From: Ascidia mentula
Taxonomy: Eukaryota > Chordata > Ascidiacea > Phlebobranchia > Ascidiidae
Reading direction: 5' to 3'
Assembly: GCA_947561715.1 (NCBI GenBank)
Contig: OX387203.1
Location: forward strand, 3,906,001-3,970,000
DNA length: 64,000 bases
A program made the position numbers and the translations under genes. Shown here piece after piece: positions 24,640 through 37,794 of the stretch (position 1 is its first letter; each line of letters opens with the position of its first letter). The notes under the pieces are model-generated. The model was not told where the DNA came from and searched no databases. It was given only the letters and a program-made list of their open reading frames with translations.

Positions 24640-27600
24640 TTACACCACCGCAAAGCTCATGTATCCGACAGATGCTTGCTGTTCAGGTTGCTCTTCATCT
24701 TGTTCTTGTGGCACAGTGTCACTCGGGCTGGCTTGGGCTGATTCTTCCGCCGGTTTATCATCAACGGTTTCAGGCTTTAAGTCAGTTTGTGGCTCTTCTG
24801 TATTTTTCGACGTCTCCTGTTCAGGAGTTGCTGGCGGGATTGCGGATTCCTCCTGAGCGGATTGGTCAGGTTCTTGAGGTTTCACATCCGCCGCTTGTTC
24901 CTCTGGAACTGCCGGTTCTTCCTTCTCTTGTACAGCGGCTGCTTCTTCATTTACCACCACTTGCTTTTGTTCTTCCGGTTTATTTTCGGCCTTCTCGGGA
25001 ACAACATCTTCTGTTTGCTCTTCTTGGACATTTTTTTCAGCATCCTCGTCTTTTGGTTCTTCTTCAGGAGCAGGGGTGTCTTCCTGGACGCTTTCAACAG
25101 CGGCAGATTCTTCTAGAGGAGAATCTTCACTTTTGGATGTTTCGTCTTTGGGCACATTCGCATCACCACTATCCTCCTCCTGTTGCTGAACCTCCGCGGG
25201 TTCTTGCTCAACAGAAGCTTCATCCGACACTTCCTCTGCTACTGGCACCTTTTCCGTGGCAACCTCTTTGGGAACTTCATCAGTAGAAGCCCCCACGTTT
25301 TCTGCTGGCTCTTCTTTTTGCTCCTCTTCCGTGGATTGGCCAGTAGGTGCAACTTCTATTTCTTCAGGTTGCTCCTGCACAGCATCGTCTACCGGAGTGT
25401 CTTTGCTTTCCTCCTGGATTTGCTGCTCGACTGCGTCAGCAACCTCTTCAGACGGCTCTTGTTCTGCTGGTACAGACACTGGTGCTGGGGCACTTTCTTC
25501 TTTTACAGCCTCTGCATCATCTTTGGTTTCTTCAGAAGACACAGGAGCTCCACTGTCCTCCGGTGCATCATTTACAACAGGAGCCGTTTCTTCTTCTTGC
25601 TCCTGTTTCTCCGGTTCTGGTTGCTCCGATTGAGGAGCGTCTTCCTCTTTGGTTTGCAATTGCTCTGGCTCGGTATCCTTGCTTTCAGTCACTTCCGCAA
25701 CATCTTCGGTTTCCGCAGGAGCAGAAACAACAACATCAGTTTCGATTGAAGGTTCTGGAATTTCGGGAGTACTAGTTAGAAACGAACAAGACTTAGTCTT
25801 ATAACAACTGGCTACTGTAGGATTGCAACTGATGAAAACGACTTTTTATCTAAGCCAGACAGCTAGGCATGCTTGTTTGAAGTGATTGATTGCGAACGCC
25901 AAAGCTGTTTTCGTTCAACTAAAAACGGCGCTGTGGCCACAGTGTGGGAAAATCAAGCGATTGATTAGTCTCAAGCCTCAGGGGCCTTGTGTTTTCAATA
26001 TGCGGCGGTCATTCGTCATATTGAAGTGAGGGTAATGCAAAAACAAAAAATAACACAGCAAACTCTGAAAACGCAGGCAGAAAGTCCTCGAAAAATTGCC
26101 GAGAAAGCATAAATTAAAAAAGACGGCCTTGGCCAGGCAAATCAAATAGATGGCGCAACATCCGTCAACAAGCGAATTTTAAATCCAGCTACAAAAAGAC
26201 TCACGCCCACTCAGAAAAGGAAAAGTGGCTCAAAGCAAGGAGGATCACAACCCTTACCTGTGTGATTTTTGTCTTGTCCTCGAATTACGCGCCAGCTTGC
26301 GCTTTGTGGATTAACGTTTCCGATTGGATAGGAAAAGCATTGTGTCCAATTGTATGTCTCGGGTAATATTACATGTTATTTGGTCAATATTACGTGTGGC
26401 TGTTAATGCTTTTGTTTACGTGTTGTCAATGTCTTGCGGTAGAGTACGTTTGTGTCATTCGATTTCGGTTTGATAATCACAAGAAAAGAGAGATTGGGCA
26501 AAAAGTAAGTGAAGCAATGACAAACATCGATAAAATAGAAATAGAAAGCGTCAATTATGAGGTCATAAAGGATTGGAAATCAACGCATGCAAGGCAAGGA
26601 ATCTATATAATATATCATGCCAATATACATGCTTGAAATTATGAGATGGTAAATTGCATACTGCTATTAAATAAACATTCGAACATGCAAATCTATTGAG
26701 AACAATTTAGCGAATGATGCAAAACAACAAAATTCTGACAGAGTTTCCAGTTGCATTACGAAAAACTGCATTACGGTAATGAATGTATATTGTAAATACG
26801 GAAGCTTGCATGATAAACAGATTTTACACACGTTGTTTGAAACTGTGGCTTTCAACTCTATTGCGTAATTGCAGTTTTGCTATAGTTTTCATTGAATTGT
26901 CAAAAAGTAAGCGTTTTTAGATTTCCTTAGTTTCCCAAAAGTTACTAAACAGGCTGAAAACCACTGTTTCAAATGTCTTTACTAAAGCCACCACTTTAAA
27001 TACTTGCTCTTACCTTGCGATTGCTCAACCTGCTCCGTTTGCTCCTTTGGTGGTTCAGCGGCATCTTCTGCAGGAACAGATTTCTGCTCCTCAGCTGGGG
27101 CGGGAGTGGAATCCTCCTTGGGGGCCTCCGGCTCCGTTTGAGCAGGCTCCTCGGCTGCAGGTTCGGATGCACATTGCTCCTCCTTAGGAGCATCGGCTGC
27201 GGGTGCTTCTTCCTTCTCTTCTGCTGCTGGGGCCTGCGAACAAAGAGTTTTAGAATGGAAAACACCATGATAAATAGATTTCTTTCGGAAAGCGTTTAGA
27301 ATAATCTTTTAAAAAACAGCAAATGCATTTACAACCACTCCTTGACAAGGCAGTAACCATAGCAAATACAAACATTCATATTCCAACGTTTTTTTACTCT
27401 ATGGTGACCTTAAATTGCATAAGCATTTATCAAACAAGCACGAATTCGTGCACGGTTCAACGCAACACCTAAATTTACCTCCGGTTCGGGCTCAGCAACT
27501 GTTTGCTGCTCTGGTGTGTCCTCTTGTGGTGCGGGCGTTTTCTCAGGCTCTGTCGCTGGAGGCTCTGTGGAGTAAATGAAGTAAAAACTACCTGCTTATA

Positions 27601-30600
27601 TAATCGTCACAACTTAAAAACCAGTGGATCCTCACCTGGGGCAACTTCTTCTTGCTTCTCCGGTTCTTCCGTCTTTTCTTCAGTTTGTTCCTCTTGTTCT
27701 GCAAAGAAAGGCGAATGTTTAACGAGAATATTACCATGCCGTTTGACGAACGAATTACAGATCTCCCAATGCTGGTCTAACATATGACGATGTCCACACA
27801 TATACGTCATTTATAAAGAATTGCATGGTTTCCGTTAACATGAAGATACACGCTTGTGATGAACCCATACATCGATATCATACATTTAATTGATGCCATA
27901 AAACGTATTGCTAGCTAGGTCACTTTAAACAGTTTTAGACCTTTCTTAGCAGTTCGCTTTACTGTTTGTTTTGTTTTCAATATAACAAGGAAGTGGCTAA
28001 TACTGCGGTTATGGAACGGACGCTGCCTCGGAACTCTCAATAACGCAGCATTAAGCATTGAGCATTGAGCAACGCTTATAGCTTGAAGCGATTACCGCCA
28101 GTGCGACAAGCCGATAAGGCTCGAATTAGCCGCACATTCCAAGGCTTTCGTGTTGACAATATCTCTCGTGCGAAGGTGGCAGAGAATTTCTCCGTTACAA
28201 TTTGCGCTGCACCGGCATTCAAACTTGCGCCCTGGGCTATGGGCAAAGGACCGAGAGAGCTAATTGCGCTAATGTTGTTATGCGCGCTCTGCTCTACAAC
28301 AGTTTTGCCCGGCGAAGCACAACACAACCTGGCATTCACTTTAACGTTGTTAAATAAAATAAATTTTAGTAGTATTTATTTGTTGTTACTTATATGACTA
28401 CTATCCGGAGACAAAATGACGAAAAGTTTTGCGCAATTCATGTACAAAATGTGCAGCATATCTCCCCAACTAGCGGCATACTTCAAATTCTGCCTGCAAG
28501 GGCCTAGTTTTCACTGCACAGCAAACGTAGTTACATGACCATAAGGTTCGTGCTTGTGGTAACGGGACATTATTTCTTGCCCAGGCGTGTTTGGGAGGCG
28601 GTTTGTTTACGCAAGCTAACTTGACGATGTTACGCTTCGAAGCACTGGAATGCAGGACTGGATGATTGGGCCTGTGAGCTGTATAGGCGTTTGGCACAAC
28701 CGCTTGCGCCAATTACCCAGTTGTCCTGTATCTTATCGGCCACAGAAGAGTGAGTGTTTCATCTCCCACGAGAAAGCGAACGCCCTGCTTTCAAAACGTC
28801 CCAGGCCATTCGTGCATTCCTGCGTTTTGAAGTGGATTAAACCACCACAGAGGGAGTGTGGGCTTTCTAATTAACGCCACGCGCTTACATTCGATTTGAA
28901 AAGTTCAGTCAACTCGCACCAGTGAACCATGAAGTGCCCACGCTTGGCGTTGTGCATTAATGCGGGAAAAGGATTCCACAGTTTCACAGAGGAATGCGTG
29001 GGCAAGCAAAAGTTTTAAATGTTGTGTGTTTGAAGGCCTGCAGGATGACAGGCAATGGTCGCTGTTTGTCAATTTTTCCTTTTTACGTTTTGATGAAACA
29101 TATCAGTCTTGATTGTATTTTTATGCATAGTCTAGGTTTTCTTTTTTTTAATCAGTAGTTGCCAATCAGCGCTTGACCAAAGTTGCCAATCTTCCTACCT
29201 GGAGCAGCTGGCGTTTCCTCAGCGGCAGCGTCAGCTGGTGCAGCCTCCTGGGTTGCTTCTTCCGCTGGTTTATTCTCCTCCTGCTTGGGAGTTTCCTCAG
29301 CAGGCTTCTCTTCCTCCTGTTGCTCTTGTTCAGCTGGCTTCACATCGTCAGTCGCCTCCTCTTTGGGAGCTTCCTCGGATGGTTTCTCCTCTTCTTGGGC
29401 CTGCTCCTCCTGTGCTGCTGGCTCTTCTGGTGCAGCTTCTTCGGCAGCAGGCTCCTCCTGGAAGATATTATTTTGATTAACTGGTGTAAAATGTGTAAGA
29501 ACAATAAAGTGTACCTTTGCTTCCTCCTCTGGTTTGACTTCCTCCTCTGGTTTGGCTTCCTCCTCTGGTTTGGCTTCCTCTTCTGGTTTGGCTTCCTCTT
29601 TAGGCTCCTCGTCTTCGTTCTGTAAAAACAAAATGAGGAATTTCATTTCCTGTCTATGACGTTTCTCCACACAAAGCCGAGCCATTATACTCCCCTCAAT
29701 CAAAAACAACGTCGCTTTCTGAACTTATGAAAAGTACACAAGGGCGTGTAGGACGTGGTAATAGGTTGCGGGGAGGCACTGAAAATCAAAACCCATAAAG
29801 TCGGTCTCTACAGGCGAGCTAGTCGAGCGTGAACGCACGACAACAGGGTTTTTGTTTTCGCCAACCTGACCAGAACGCGAGGTGCACTTGCCCAAAAACA
29901 AAAAGTGCTGCTTACTCAAACACAAGCGACACGTTAGGCACGTGCTCTAGTGGTTTCGAGTTTAAGGCTTGACTCGTATGATTTCGTGTATTACGGTTCA
30001 AATCGCAGTTTGAGTACACTTTTAATACACAACTGTCGCTCAAAACAAATAAACCGTACGTCTCTTGCAGTGATATGTTTTGGCATTTGTTAACAGTTGG
30101 AGACTCAGCAATTTGTGTGATTCTATGTACGTGAATAAATGGGGGTGCTATGCAAATAAGTGTTAGAAAATCTTTAAAAAAATTTCCACTGCATTTCTAC
30201 CACAAAGGTTGAACAAAGAAATAAAGAGGTGATTTTTATACATTCACATGCCGCTGGAATTTGTAAATCTCAAAGAGAATGTGTCATATACACCTTACAC
30301 TTCCTTCCTTCAAATCTTGCATAGCCGCAAATTTTTGCGGTTGAAAAACGAAAGCTTATGTGAACACGACTCCCACGGCAAAATTCCTATGTGGCGAATC
30401 ACAAGCGATTGCAATATGACCGTGGCACTAACAACGAATAACAGCCGCATAGCAAGCATTCCAGGCGTATTTTCGCTGCAACGGTAACGCTTAAATCCAT
30501 TGCGAAGACACGAGTATGCGTCATATTATTATTCGACCCTGTAGTCTAATGACAGTCACCCTGTTAGCACGGTCGTGCCAAAAGGAGTGAAGACGAACAC

Positions 30601-33600
30601 GAGAAAAAGCCCTTGAGGCTCGAAAAGTTTAGGGCGAGCAGGGGCTAAAAAGCGTGACGTCATTGGGACAATTGACAAGTCACTGAACTGTTCGTAGATG
30701 CGATAACTTGAGACCAAAATACGTCCCACGCGCACGCCTCCACTGGTCAGTCTCAATGGACAGCCCTGTGAGATAAACAAAGATGACACTTCTGCAACAG
30801 CTACAACGTATAATAATAGACTTGCGCCGCGGAAAGCTAATCAGGAAGCCGGGCTTTGAGATAAGGATTAAAGAAGTTTGGTAGGGGCAATAGAGGAGTT
30901 TGCTGGTACCACGCAACGCCGTGGGCATTTAAATCGCCTTATGTCAACACCCACGTCACTGGCAGAAGCTCGTTGCATATACGAAGGAATGCGCTTGAAT
31001 CTGCTTGTTTATTTTCCAAGCTGTTTTTTTTCTATGGGACAAAAATGTTAATAATGGATTCGATTGGTAACCTTACCGAACAAAATTATACATTACATCA
31101 TTCTTATACGTGGTAATATCGACACCAGAAATATATGTCACTCTATCGTATCCAAAATGACACAATTTTTGGTTTTGAAATACATATTGCTTTTCTATTA
31201 CACAACCATTAAACTTTCCGCAGGGAAACAATAAAGCAGAAATAAAGAAATAAATTTGCCTGTTTGAAAATCCCATATTCAGCCACAAACCGAAACAAGA
31301 ACGATACTAAGTAATTTGGTGAAAGGATTTCTACAAATCACTTCCTCTTCTCAGCGGTCGTCCTATTGACCCTAGCGTCATTAACGCTAGAAAACAAACA
31401 CCAGAGACAACAAGTTATTTGCTCCGGCCAGATTTTGGACCTAAAGACCTGTGGCTTATTGACCCACTTCGTTTGTGAGTCTCGTTAGGACTCTCAGTTT
31501 TACTGCAGACATTTCTTTTACGACCAAGTGTCGGATTCGCACAAACAGTTTCATTTACTGGTATATTTATAACTAGGCATCAAAACTTAGCGTTAAATTA
31601 ATCGCATTTTCCGTTGCCCATACGTCAAGTGTAATCCGGACCATTAGTTGGACGTGTATTTTAAATATGCTATTCTCACGCACGTAGTAATTTCCTACGT
31701 TTAAAATAAGATTTACACCTTTTATAAAAAAAATTCATCATTCATCATGTGATAATTATGATAAGTTAGTTGAGTGGTGCTTATCGAGTTGCAAACCACG
31801 AACAAGAGGTCGAAACGTTCTCTTTACAATTATCACCAACACAGCAGCGCCTGTTTAACCTTTGTGGTCGCAGGTTATCTGATGCAGTCGTAACTACTTG
31901 ACATTCTATTTTGGGGAGTGCAGCAAAACAACCAGCTCAAATGACCTTTAACCCCCAGCGTTGGTGGTTTTTAGAAAAATTAAGGATACACGAAAAGCTG
32001 CAAACTTGTCCGGAGCAAAGATGTAGGGGTTTGGTTACGTGTGATTAAGCGGCAGTCATCCATAGCGATGCGTTTTCAGTTGTTTTGCCAACGTATTTTC
32101 ATACAACGTGTAGGCTATGGTCCTATGGGTTCTGCCGTAAATTATGCAACAATGCTAATTTAAGACCCCCAAAAATCTTCATACATTCGGATTGTGGTGA
32201 AGTTTGGAAATAAAAGCAAGACAGGAATGGAGAAATTCGAGATAGCAGTGACGTCAGGCTCCAGTATTACTTATATTGTTAAGGCGAATACCCACGAACA
32301 TCAAACTTAACGTATTCCCTCATTTTTACGACAATAACCAACATTTTGCCATAGTGAATTTTTCAACAGAAAATTAGGAAATCGTAGCAAAAAGTAATGA
32401 AGGTAAATTGTTAATTGGTGGACATACCAACACGAAGCATTCCGATTTAAAGAAATTATTAAAATTGTGAGTAACAGTAAGTTTCGCCAACGAAATATTA
32501 CAACCAACTATTTTTTTTGAGGTACTGATTTCTGCAACAATACCAAATCACTTCGGTTACGTCAGACAACAGGTATGCGGCACACAAAGAAGATGTAGCA
32601 GTTCGGAAATTCCACGCAGGATTTCAACCATGCTGAGGAATGGTCTTCTCTACGTCACATAGTTTCGTAGGTACAACGAAGAGAACGTAATCTTAGCTTA
32701 CCACTGACTTCGAATAACTGGGCGGACTTTGGCGAGCTGTGAAATGGGCAATTTTGAGATTACATCTAGTTGCCCATTAGTTGAGCTTCACGGCGTGATA
32801 CAAATTTGCTTAAAAATTATAAATCTCGTCGCACTGAGCGTCATTAGTGTGGTACTATTCAAGAAAGGTAACGAAATTTCCTATTAAGAATACGCAATCC
32901 TATGTTATACGTGATCTTGCAGCTTGTTTTTTTTTATTCTACAAAATTACATTTATATAAATTACTCAGAATTTACTATTTCCAAACTCAACAAAATCGG
33001 ATTACTGATTTTTCGAGTATTTTTGTTGGCGTATTGCGCACACGTTAACATTTACACAAAACGCAGAAGCGTTACACATAATCGCAGTGACTAATGAACA
33101 CTTCCAGAACTAACGAAATTGAGAACATTGCGTTAATTGCAACCGTACGTCTATTCATATCCCAAAAAGACGCGTATGTAATAAAAATATTACACAGAAA
33201 CTACCTTTTTGGTGCCTAGAATTGAACCCATATCCATTTCCATTCAAAAATCCGTTTGCAGATACGCTAATGCAACTTAACTTCACAGTCTTTTTATAGC
33301 ACTCCTAAATAAACTTAGCCTAGTCGAATTAACGTTCTGCAGTGAGCGCTAAGAAAGTGTAACTGTGATATGGAATAAGCATTCGGGAGTACGATTGGGC
33401 CCCAATGGGCCTCGTCCCCCCACAGGGGGTGACGTCACACAGCTGGAATAGTATCCGGCACTGCAAGTTGTCTAGACTATCTCACATATAGATAAGATTA
33501 CGCAATTTTGACAACAGGCGAGAGGTTTTTGAAATGCGAGATGAGATCGGTTGACTTCTGGTGGTGACGAGATACGAACGAGATAAGACAGTTGAACCTG

Positions 33601-36600
33601 CGTGGACACCGAACTTTCGCGAATCAAGAAATTATAGAGGGGGGGTGCGCTGCGGTATTGGATACATCGCATTGCTGTATGAATTACAAAAGAAAAACCG
33701 AATCCATTCCACCAGACTAGGGTCACCTAACATAGAGCTACGACGCTTGAACCAAGATTACGATCTTCGGGATGGTATTCAATTAAGTTTTCTTTTACAT
33801 ACGCGCAATTACAATATGCAATGCGTTGCAATCCACACACTCTAAATCACAGTTAAATATCAAGCACGAGCAAAAATTACACCAACAATGATTAATATGC
33901 TGGTATTTTACCGCAAACATAGTAGTAATACTGCTTAGGCCAGCACTCGTACCCGTATTGGATAATCTAATTTCCTTCACAAACGTCGCGAGGTCCCATC
34001 CGAAGACTAAGCGTTGATAGATAGCAAGCAGTCAAATCTAATGGGACTTCTAATGACTCACTGTGTTGTACGCCAAGAATGCGATATGAAGCAAACAAAT
34101 CGTTCCCATATAGGTACTTGTTGATGGCTGGCTTTGAATTGAACTACGTGGCAAGGAACGTTGTGCAATAGGGAAACGGTTTTTAGCGGAACGGGTTTAC
34201 TTTTCAAAAGCGAGTGCGTGCATGGATTTTAGCTTATCGAAAGTTTGTCCGTTGCGTTTCCCTTTAAAAGTACACGCAGAAGTAATGCCATGCTTACGTG
34301 CCTATTCAGGCCCATGAACGCAGCCATAAAGATTTGTTTTTGTCAACCGTAAGTTGCCCAACTGCGTCAAAAAACAAATCTTCCCATGAGGATTAAATCA
34401 GCTTCAATCAAGTCAAATATATAATCGTGTCATCTTGTACTTAGCACATGACGTAACGTAAAAGATTCATTTCAGAACTATTCTCAGCATCCCACGCCAA
34501 TGGCCACGAATTCCTTTTGGCCACGTAAACAAAACCGCAATCTCTTCAACAAGACTCATAACTGCCATGGGAATGTAATAAACATGTGTGTGACTGCAGT
34601 TACAGCGGATTATAAAATAGCATGCGTGCCATACTGGGAAAATATTCTGTTGCAATCAGGATTCGGAAAAGTTCTTGAGCTTCTAAATTGCCGAACGTGG
34701 CGTAAAATTCAGAAGTTTGTAAACCCTTTGGGGCAGTGGTTCGTAATCTCTTCCTTGCTGGTTCCCGTTTAAAATCATAATCATGAGAATTATATTACTT
34801 ATATAAACTGATGCTGCCGGGCATATTTTATTCTTGAAGCAATATATTACTTATATATACAACTCTGATGCGGAAGAGTTATAAAGACCCTACTTCCGGG
34901 TCAAAAACAGTCAATTTAGACAGGCCCGTTGTGCACTAATTGTTCGAAGGATTGGAAACAACACGTTACCTTTTCTTTCTTACTGCTTTTCCTGGTTATG
35001 TTGCCGAAGAAATTACGGATGGAGCCGACAAAGCCTGGTGAGCGGGATCCTTGGCTTGCTGTTAAAATAAAAGAAATGCGTATTACAACATGTGCAGAAT
35101 AGATCTTAACTAAGGGTTTGGCCTGTGTTAAAAGCGTAGCGCAGCAGCGGTTTTTGTGGAGTTATTCGGGCGCACTGGCTTGCGTAGACGACGCGTTTGG
35201 CTCGTGACACAGCTGTTCGCGGTGTCTGCGTTCGAGTCTGGTGAACTTGAAATGAACCGTCGCCTTTTTAGAACTAATTCAAAACCCTTACTTCACTCGT
35301 AAACAATGGCGACGGCAAAGGTTTTTACTCTAATTGGCGTTACTTACTTTCAGCGGCAGGTTCTTCCTTCTTTTCCTCTTCCTCGGCCGCCGGCTCTTCT
35401 TTAGCAGGCTCCTCCTCTGCAGGTGCGGCTTCTGCAGCGGGTGCCTCCTCTTCAGCCTTGGCTTCTTCCTGGACCTCTTCGATTTGTTCTTTTTCTTCTT
35501 GTTTTGCAGGTTCTTCATCTTCGGCTTTGGGAGCCTCTTCGTCTGCGGGTTTTTCTTCGATTTCCTTCTCTTCTGCCGGCTTCTCACCGTCCGGCTTTTC
35601 CTCTGCTTTCACTTCTTCGACCTTTTCTTCGGCATTGTCTTTGTTTGGTTTCTTACTGGAGGTGCGACGCTTCAGGGAGGCAAATGTGCCGCTGAGAATC
35701 TTCTTTATGCTCTTTCCAGATTTTTTTGGTGCCTCTGCGGCTTTCTCTTCCTCCTTTGGAGCTTCCTGGATTTCTTCCTCTTTAGGGGCTTCTTCCTGCT
35801 CCTCAGGTGCAGCTGCGGGTTCTTCCGCTTTCACCTCTGTTTCTGTAGGTGCAGCCTCTTCCGTAGTTTCAGGAGCTGCTTCCACTGCTGGGGCCTCTTC
35901 CTTGGGGGCTTCAGGCTGATCCTCAGCCTTAGCTGGCTCCTCCTCAGTCTGTTGAGGAACTTCCTCTTTTGACTCTTCTGCTACTGGTGCCGCATCAGTT
36001 TTTTCTTCCTCTTGCTGCGGAGCGTCCTCCTGGACTTCTTCTACCTTGGCATCCGCCTCGCCTTCTTCCGTCTTCTCAGCTGGTTTTTCTTCTTCTGGTT
36101 TTTCTTCCACAACCTTATCCTGTGCTGTTTCTTCTACTGGAGGAGTTGTGGGGCTCTTTTTGCCGAACGACAGAACTTTAGGGAGTTTTAACTTGATGGG
36201 TGACTTGGCCTTCTTGCTTTGGCCGTTTTTCGCACTGGTTCCGTTACCGTTTACGTGAACTTCAACATCAGTGTGGGTATCTTTGGCTCCATTCTCGCCA
36301 ACAGCTCCGTTTTGTTTCTGCTCGTTTTCCTGGAAACAAAACTTCCGTTTAATAGTTGTTGGATGTCCAACAAAACTACGCGTACATTATCACAGAAAAT
36401 TGTCGCAAGAATCAATTCTGTACTTCACAGGAATTTATGTATTTAAAACAACTTTGGGTGCATTAATCTCTTGATATAATCGTATTTGTTTTGCTTGGTA
36501 GTTTTAAAATGAGCATGAAAGGTATACACACTCGGGGAAGCTTTTTCAACGACTTTAAAAAAATACGGGAGTTTTTATTCGCGTTGGTGAAAGGCAATTA

Positions 36601-37668
36601 CATTTCAGATTGGTGTAATTACGCACTGTTGCACAAATTGCAGTTTCTGTCCTAAACTTATAAAAGACAATAGACCCCCCGCCGCCTGGCACTTGTTGGA
36701 TGAAAGACGCAACCTCAGTGGAATGCGCTCTTATGATTACTGCGTCATCACAGACAGATGCACGATTCCTATTCCCATAGGACAGAGCGTTCGATTGAAA
36801 ATCCCAAGTCTCTGGGCGGTGCGATGCGCTGGTGTTTTGCAGGATTAACGCAACGCCGGCCATCTGCTTGGCTTTGAAGGATCGTCGTTCGCTTCTTGCG
36901 CAGTCCATCTGTTAGACGCCGGTCATACAGCAGGTACCGTGCCGCCGCGCAATCATTAATTCGTAATGAACCAGCGACGCCGACATGGCCGATAATTTAT
37001 AGTCAATTTAAGATCGAGCGCCATTGGTCGGACGGGTCTGTCATGTACATGATGCGTTGACCTTGGAGTATCGTAAACACGTTTACTGCGTAATCTTTTG
37101 CTTTACTGTGGCTATTTGGTGGACACTCAATCGCAGTTTTGGTTTTCATTGGTTTTTGTGACCTAATGGTGATGTATGCACACGTATATGCCAGTTTGAC
37201 ACTGTTGGTCTAATTACTTTGAAACGATTGTCCATTACTTCAGGTAACACTTTGACCTTTTAGTCCATTCCTCAATGTTAAAAACGAACTTTTAACGAAT
37301 GTTAAAAGTATGAGGTTACAAAATTCTTTTGTGTCTCAACTTCACAATAGGAAAATAAGTATGTCATAGACGCCTAAAATTATAGACAAGATATATAGTA
37401 TGCCATTCAATGGTTTTATTGCTAAGGTTCCCCATACGATCACAATACCCAAGAATTTGTATTTTGATATCACCACAAAGCCGAACTTTACTTTTTTGCC
37501 CTTTTAATTTTTTTTCCCGCCCAGTTTACATTGAAATCAATCAAGTTGAACCTGTTACTATATTTTGCTACTTACCACTGGTTTTATCTGTCCTTCGGCA
37601 ACGGCAGGTGCTTCCTTCGCAGGTCCCTCGTTTATGCTGTACTTCTTCTTACTTCCTACGTTCCCCAT
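24640..37668 (-). CDS. Myristoylated Glu-rich scaffold with AKAP12/MARCKS-like basic patches
   Basis: Nine coding exons, read from high to low: 37576-37668, 35348-36329, 34970-35058, 29515-29619, 29199-29457, 27636-27698, 27479-27564, 27014-27233, 24640-25754. Phases all match and give 1003 residues. The N-terminus MGNVGSKKKYSINEG is a myristoylation signal followed by lysines and resembles the start of BASP1. Three basic, Ser- and hydrophobic-containing patches follow: about 70-89, about 233-263 (SGKSIKKILSGTFASLKRR) and about 367-388 (GFVGSIRNFFGNITRK). They look like the phospholipid/calmodulin-binding patches of AKAP12 (gravin) and MARCKS. Nearly all the rest is low-complexity E/P/A/K sequence, expected to be disordered. 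I infer a membrane-tethered, kinase-regulated cortical scaffold. Orthology to AKAP12 or BASP1 is not proven and I see no clear PKA-binding helix. The last acceptor was chosen by phase (AG at 25755-25756). Confidence 0.85.
26373..26636 (+). CDS. Candidate small secreted protein, single exon, nested in an intron
   Basis: An 87-codon frame starts with a clear signal peptide (about residues 1-22, LLMLLFTCCQCLAVEY). The mature part alternates in a way that suggests strand-helix-strand-strand: a VCVIRFRF strand, a charged helix (KKREIGQKVSEAMTNIDKI), then IEIESVNYEVI and GIYIIYHANI strands. An AATAAA lies at 26670-26675, only 34 bases after the stop, as expected for a compact real gene. It lies within the intron between exons 25754 and 27014 of the minus-strand scaffold gene, on the opposite strand. 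A possible donor (GTAAGT after GQKVS codons begin, about 26504) means a spliced form cannot be excluded. No known family is recognised. Confidence 0.5.
   Translation: MLFGQYYVWLLMLLFTCCQCLAVEYVCVIRFRFDNHKKREIGQKVSEAMTNIDKIEIESVNYEVIKDWKSTHARQGIYIIYHANIHA
26670..26675 (+). terminator. Poly(A) signal AATAAA of the nested small gene
   Basis: Canonical AATAAA 34 bases after the stop codon of the 87-residue secreted protein frame and on the same strand. Confidence 0.5.
29152..29198 (-). other. Possible alternative C-terminus by intron retention
   Basis: If the donor at 29197-29198 (CCAG/GTAGGA) of scaffold exon 29199-29457 is not used, the frame runs on for 14 codons to a stop (RKIGNFGQALIGNY). 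That would give a form ending about 330 residues into the minus-strand downstream exons. The extension is not Glu-rich like the exon. Splicing is the default model because the next exon fits in phase. Confidence 0.3.
29518..29601 (-). repeat. Coding 18-bp tandem repeat (EAKPEE units)
   Basis: Within scaffold exon 29515-29619, four to five near-identical 18-bp units encode repeats of KPEEEA, one of them with V in place of A. This is a coding minisatellite and a likely site of length variation between alleles. Confidence 0.9.
29936..30013 (+). repeat. tRNA-like sequence (possible SINE head or tRNA pseudogene)
   Basis: An A-box-like GCTCTAGTGGTTTCGAG is followed about 50 bases later by GGTTCAAATCG, close to a B box (GGTTCAAATCC). 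The arms do not fold into a full cloverleaf, so this is at best a decayed tRNA-derived element. It lies in the 5.3-kb intron of the scaffold gene. Confidence 0.3.
30014..34969 (-). other. Large intron of the scaffold gene
   Basis: Remainder of the intron between exons 29619 and 34970. No gene is seen on either strand. It contains two palindromic CRE-type TGACGTCA sites (30655-30662 and 33430-33437). The second sits next to a GC hairpin (CCCCCCACAGGGGG, near 33414-33428). These could be enhancer sites, but short motifs alone do not show that. Confidence 0.4.
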
Positions 37669-37794
37669 GGTTGATAGAAAATGTGCAAAACCGGTGCAAC
37701 GAATCGAAAACTTGCTTCTCGCAAAATGCAGAAGTGATTAAAACTTTAATTTATCTGGCACGAAATTAGAAAGATGAAGACATGCGCAGCAAAC
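37669..37794 (-). other. 5' UTR segment with splice acceptor before the scaffold start
   Basis: On the minus strand CTATTTTCAG at about 37795-37804 is a good 3' splice site 126 bases before the start codon. It joins either an upstream noncoding exon (a strong donor, TTTAG/GTGAGT, sits at 38557-38560) or a trans-spliced leader, as is common in tunicates. The segment contains one 5-codon upstream reading frame (MSSSF). Confidence 0.45.

Noticed and set aside
25183-25775. Long plus-strand frames opposite the scaffold exon (also 24621-25286 and 35334-35972)
   Set aside because: Shadows of GAA/GAG-rich coding on the minus strand; they give Leu/Ser/Cys/Phe-rich low-complexity products.
31795-31830. 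AGAGGTCGAAACGTTCTCT resembling part of a hammerhead
   Set aside because: No CTGATGA core and no helix I or III partners nearby.
33561-33845. 94-codon plus-strand frame in the scaffold intron
   Set aside because: No signal peptide, domain or polyadenylation context; compatible with chance.
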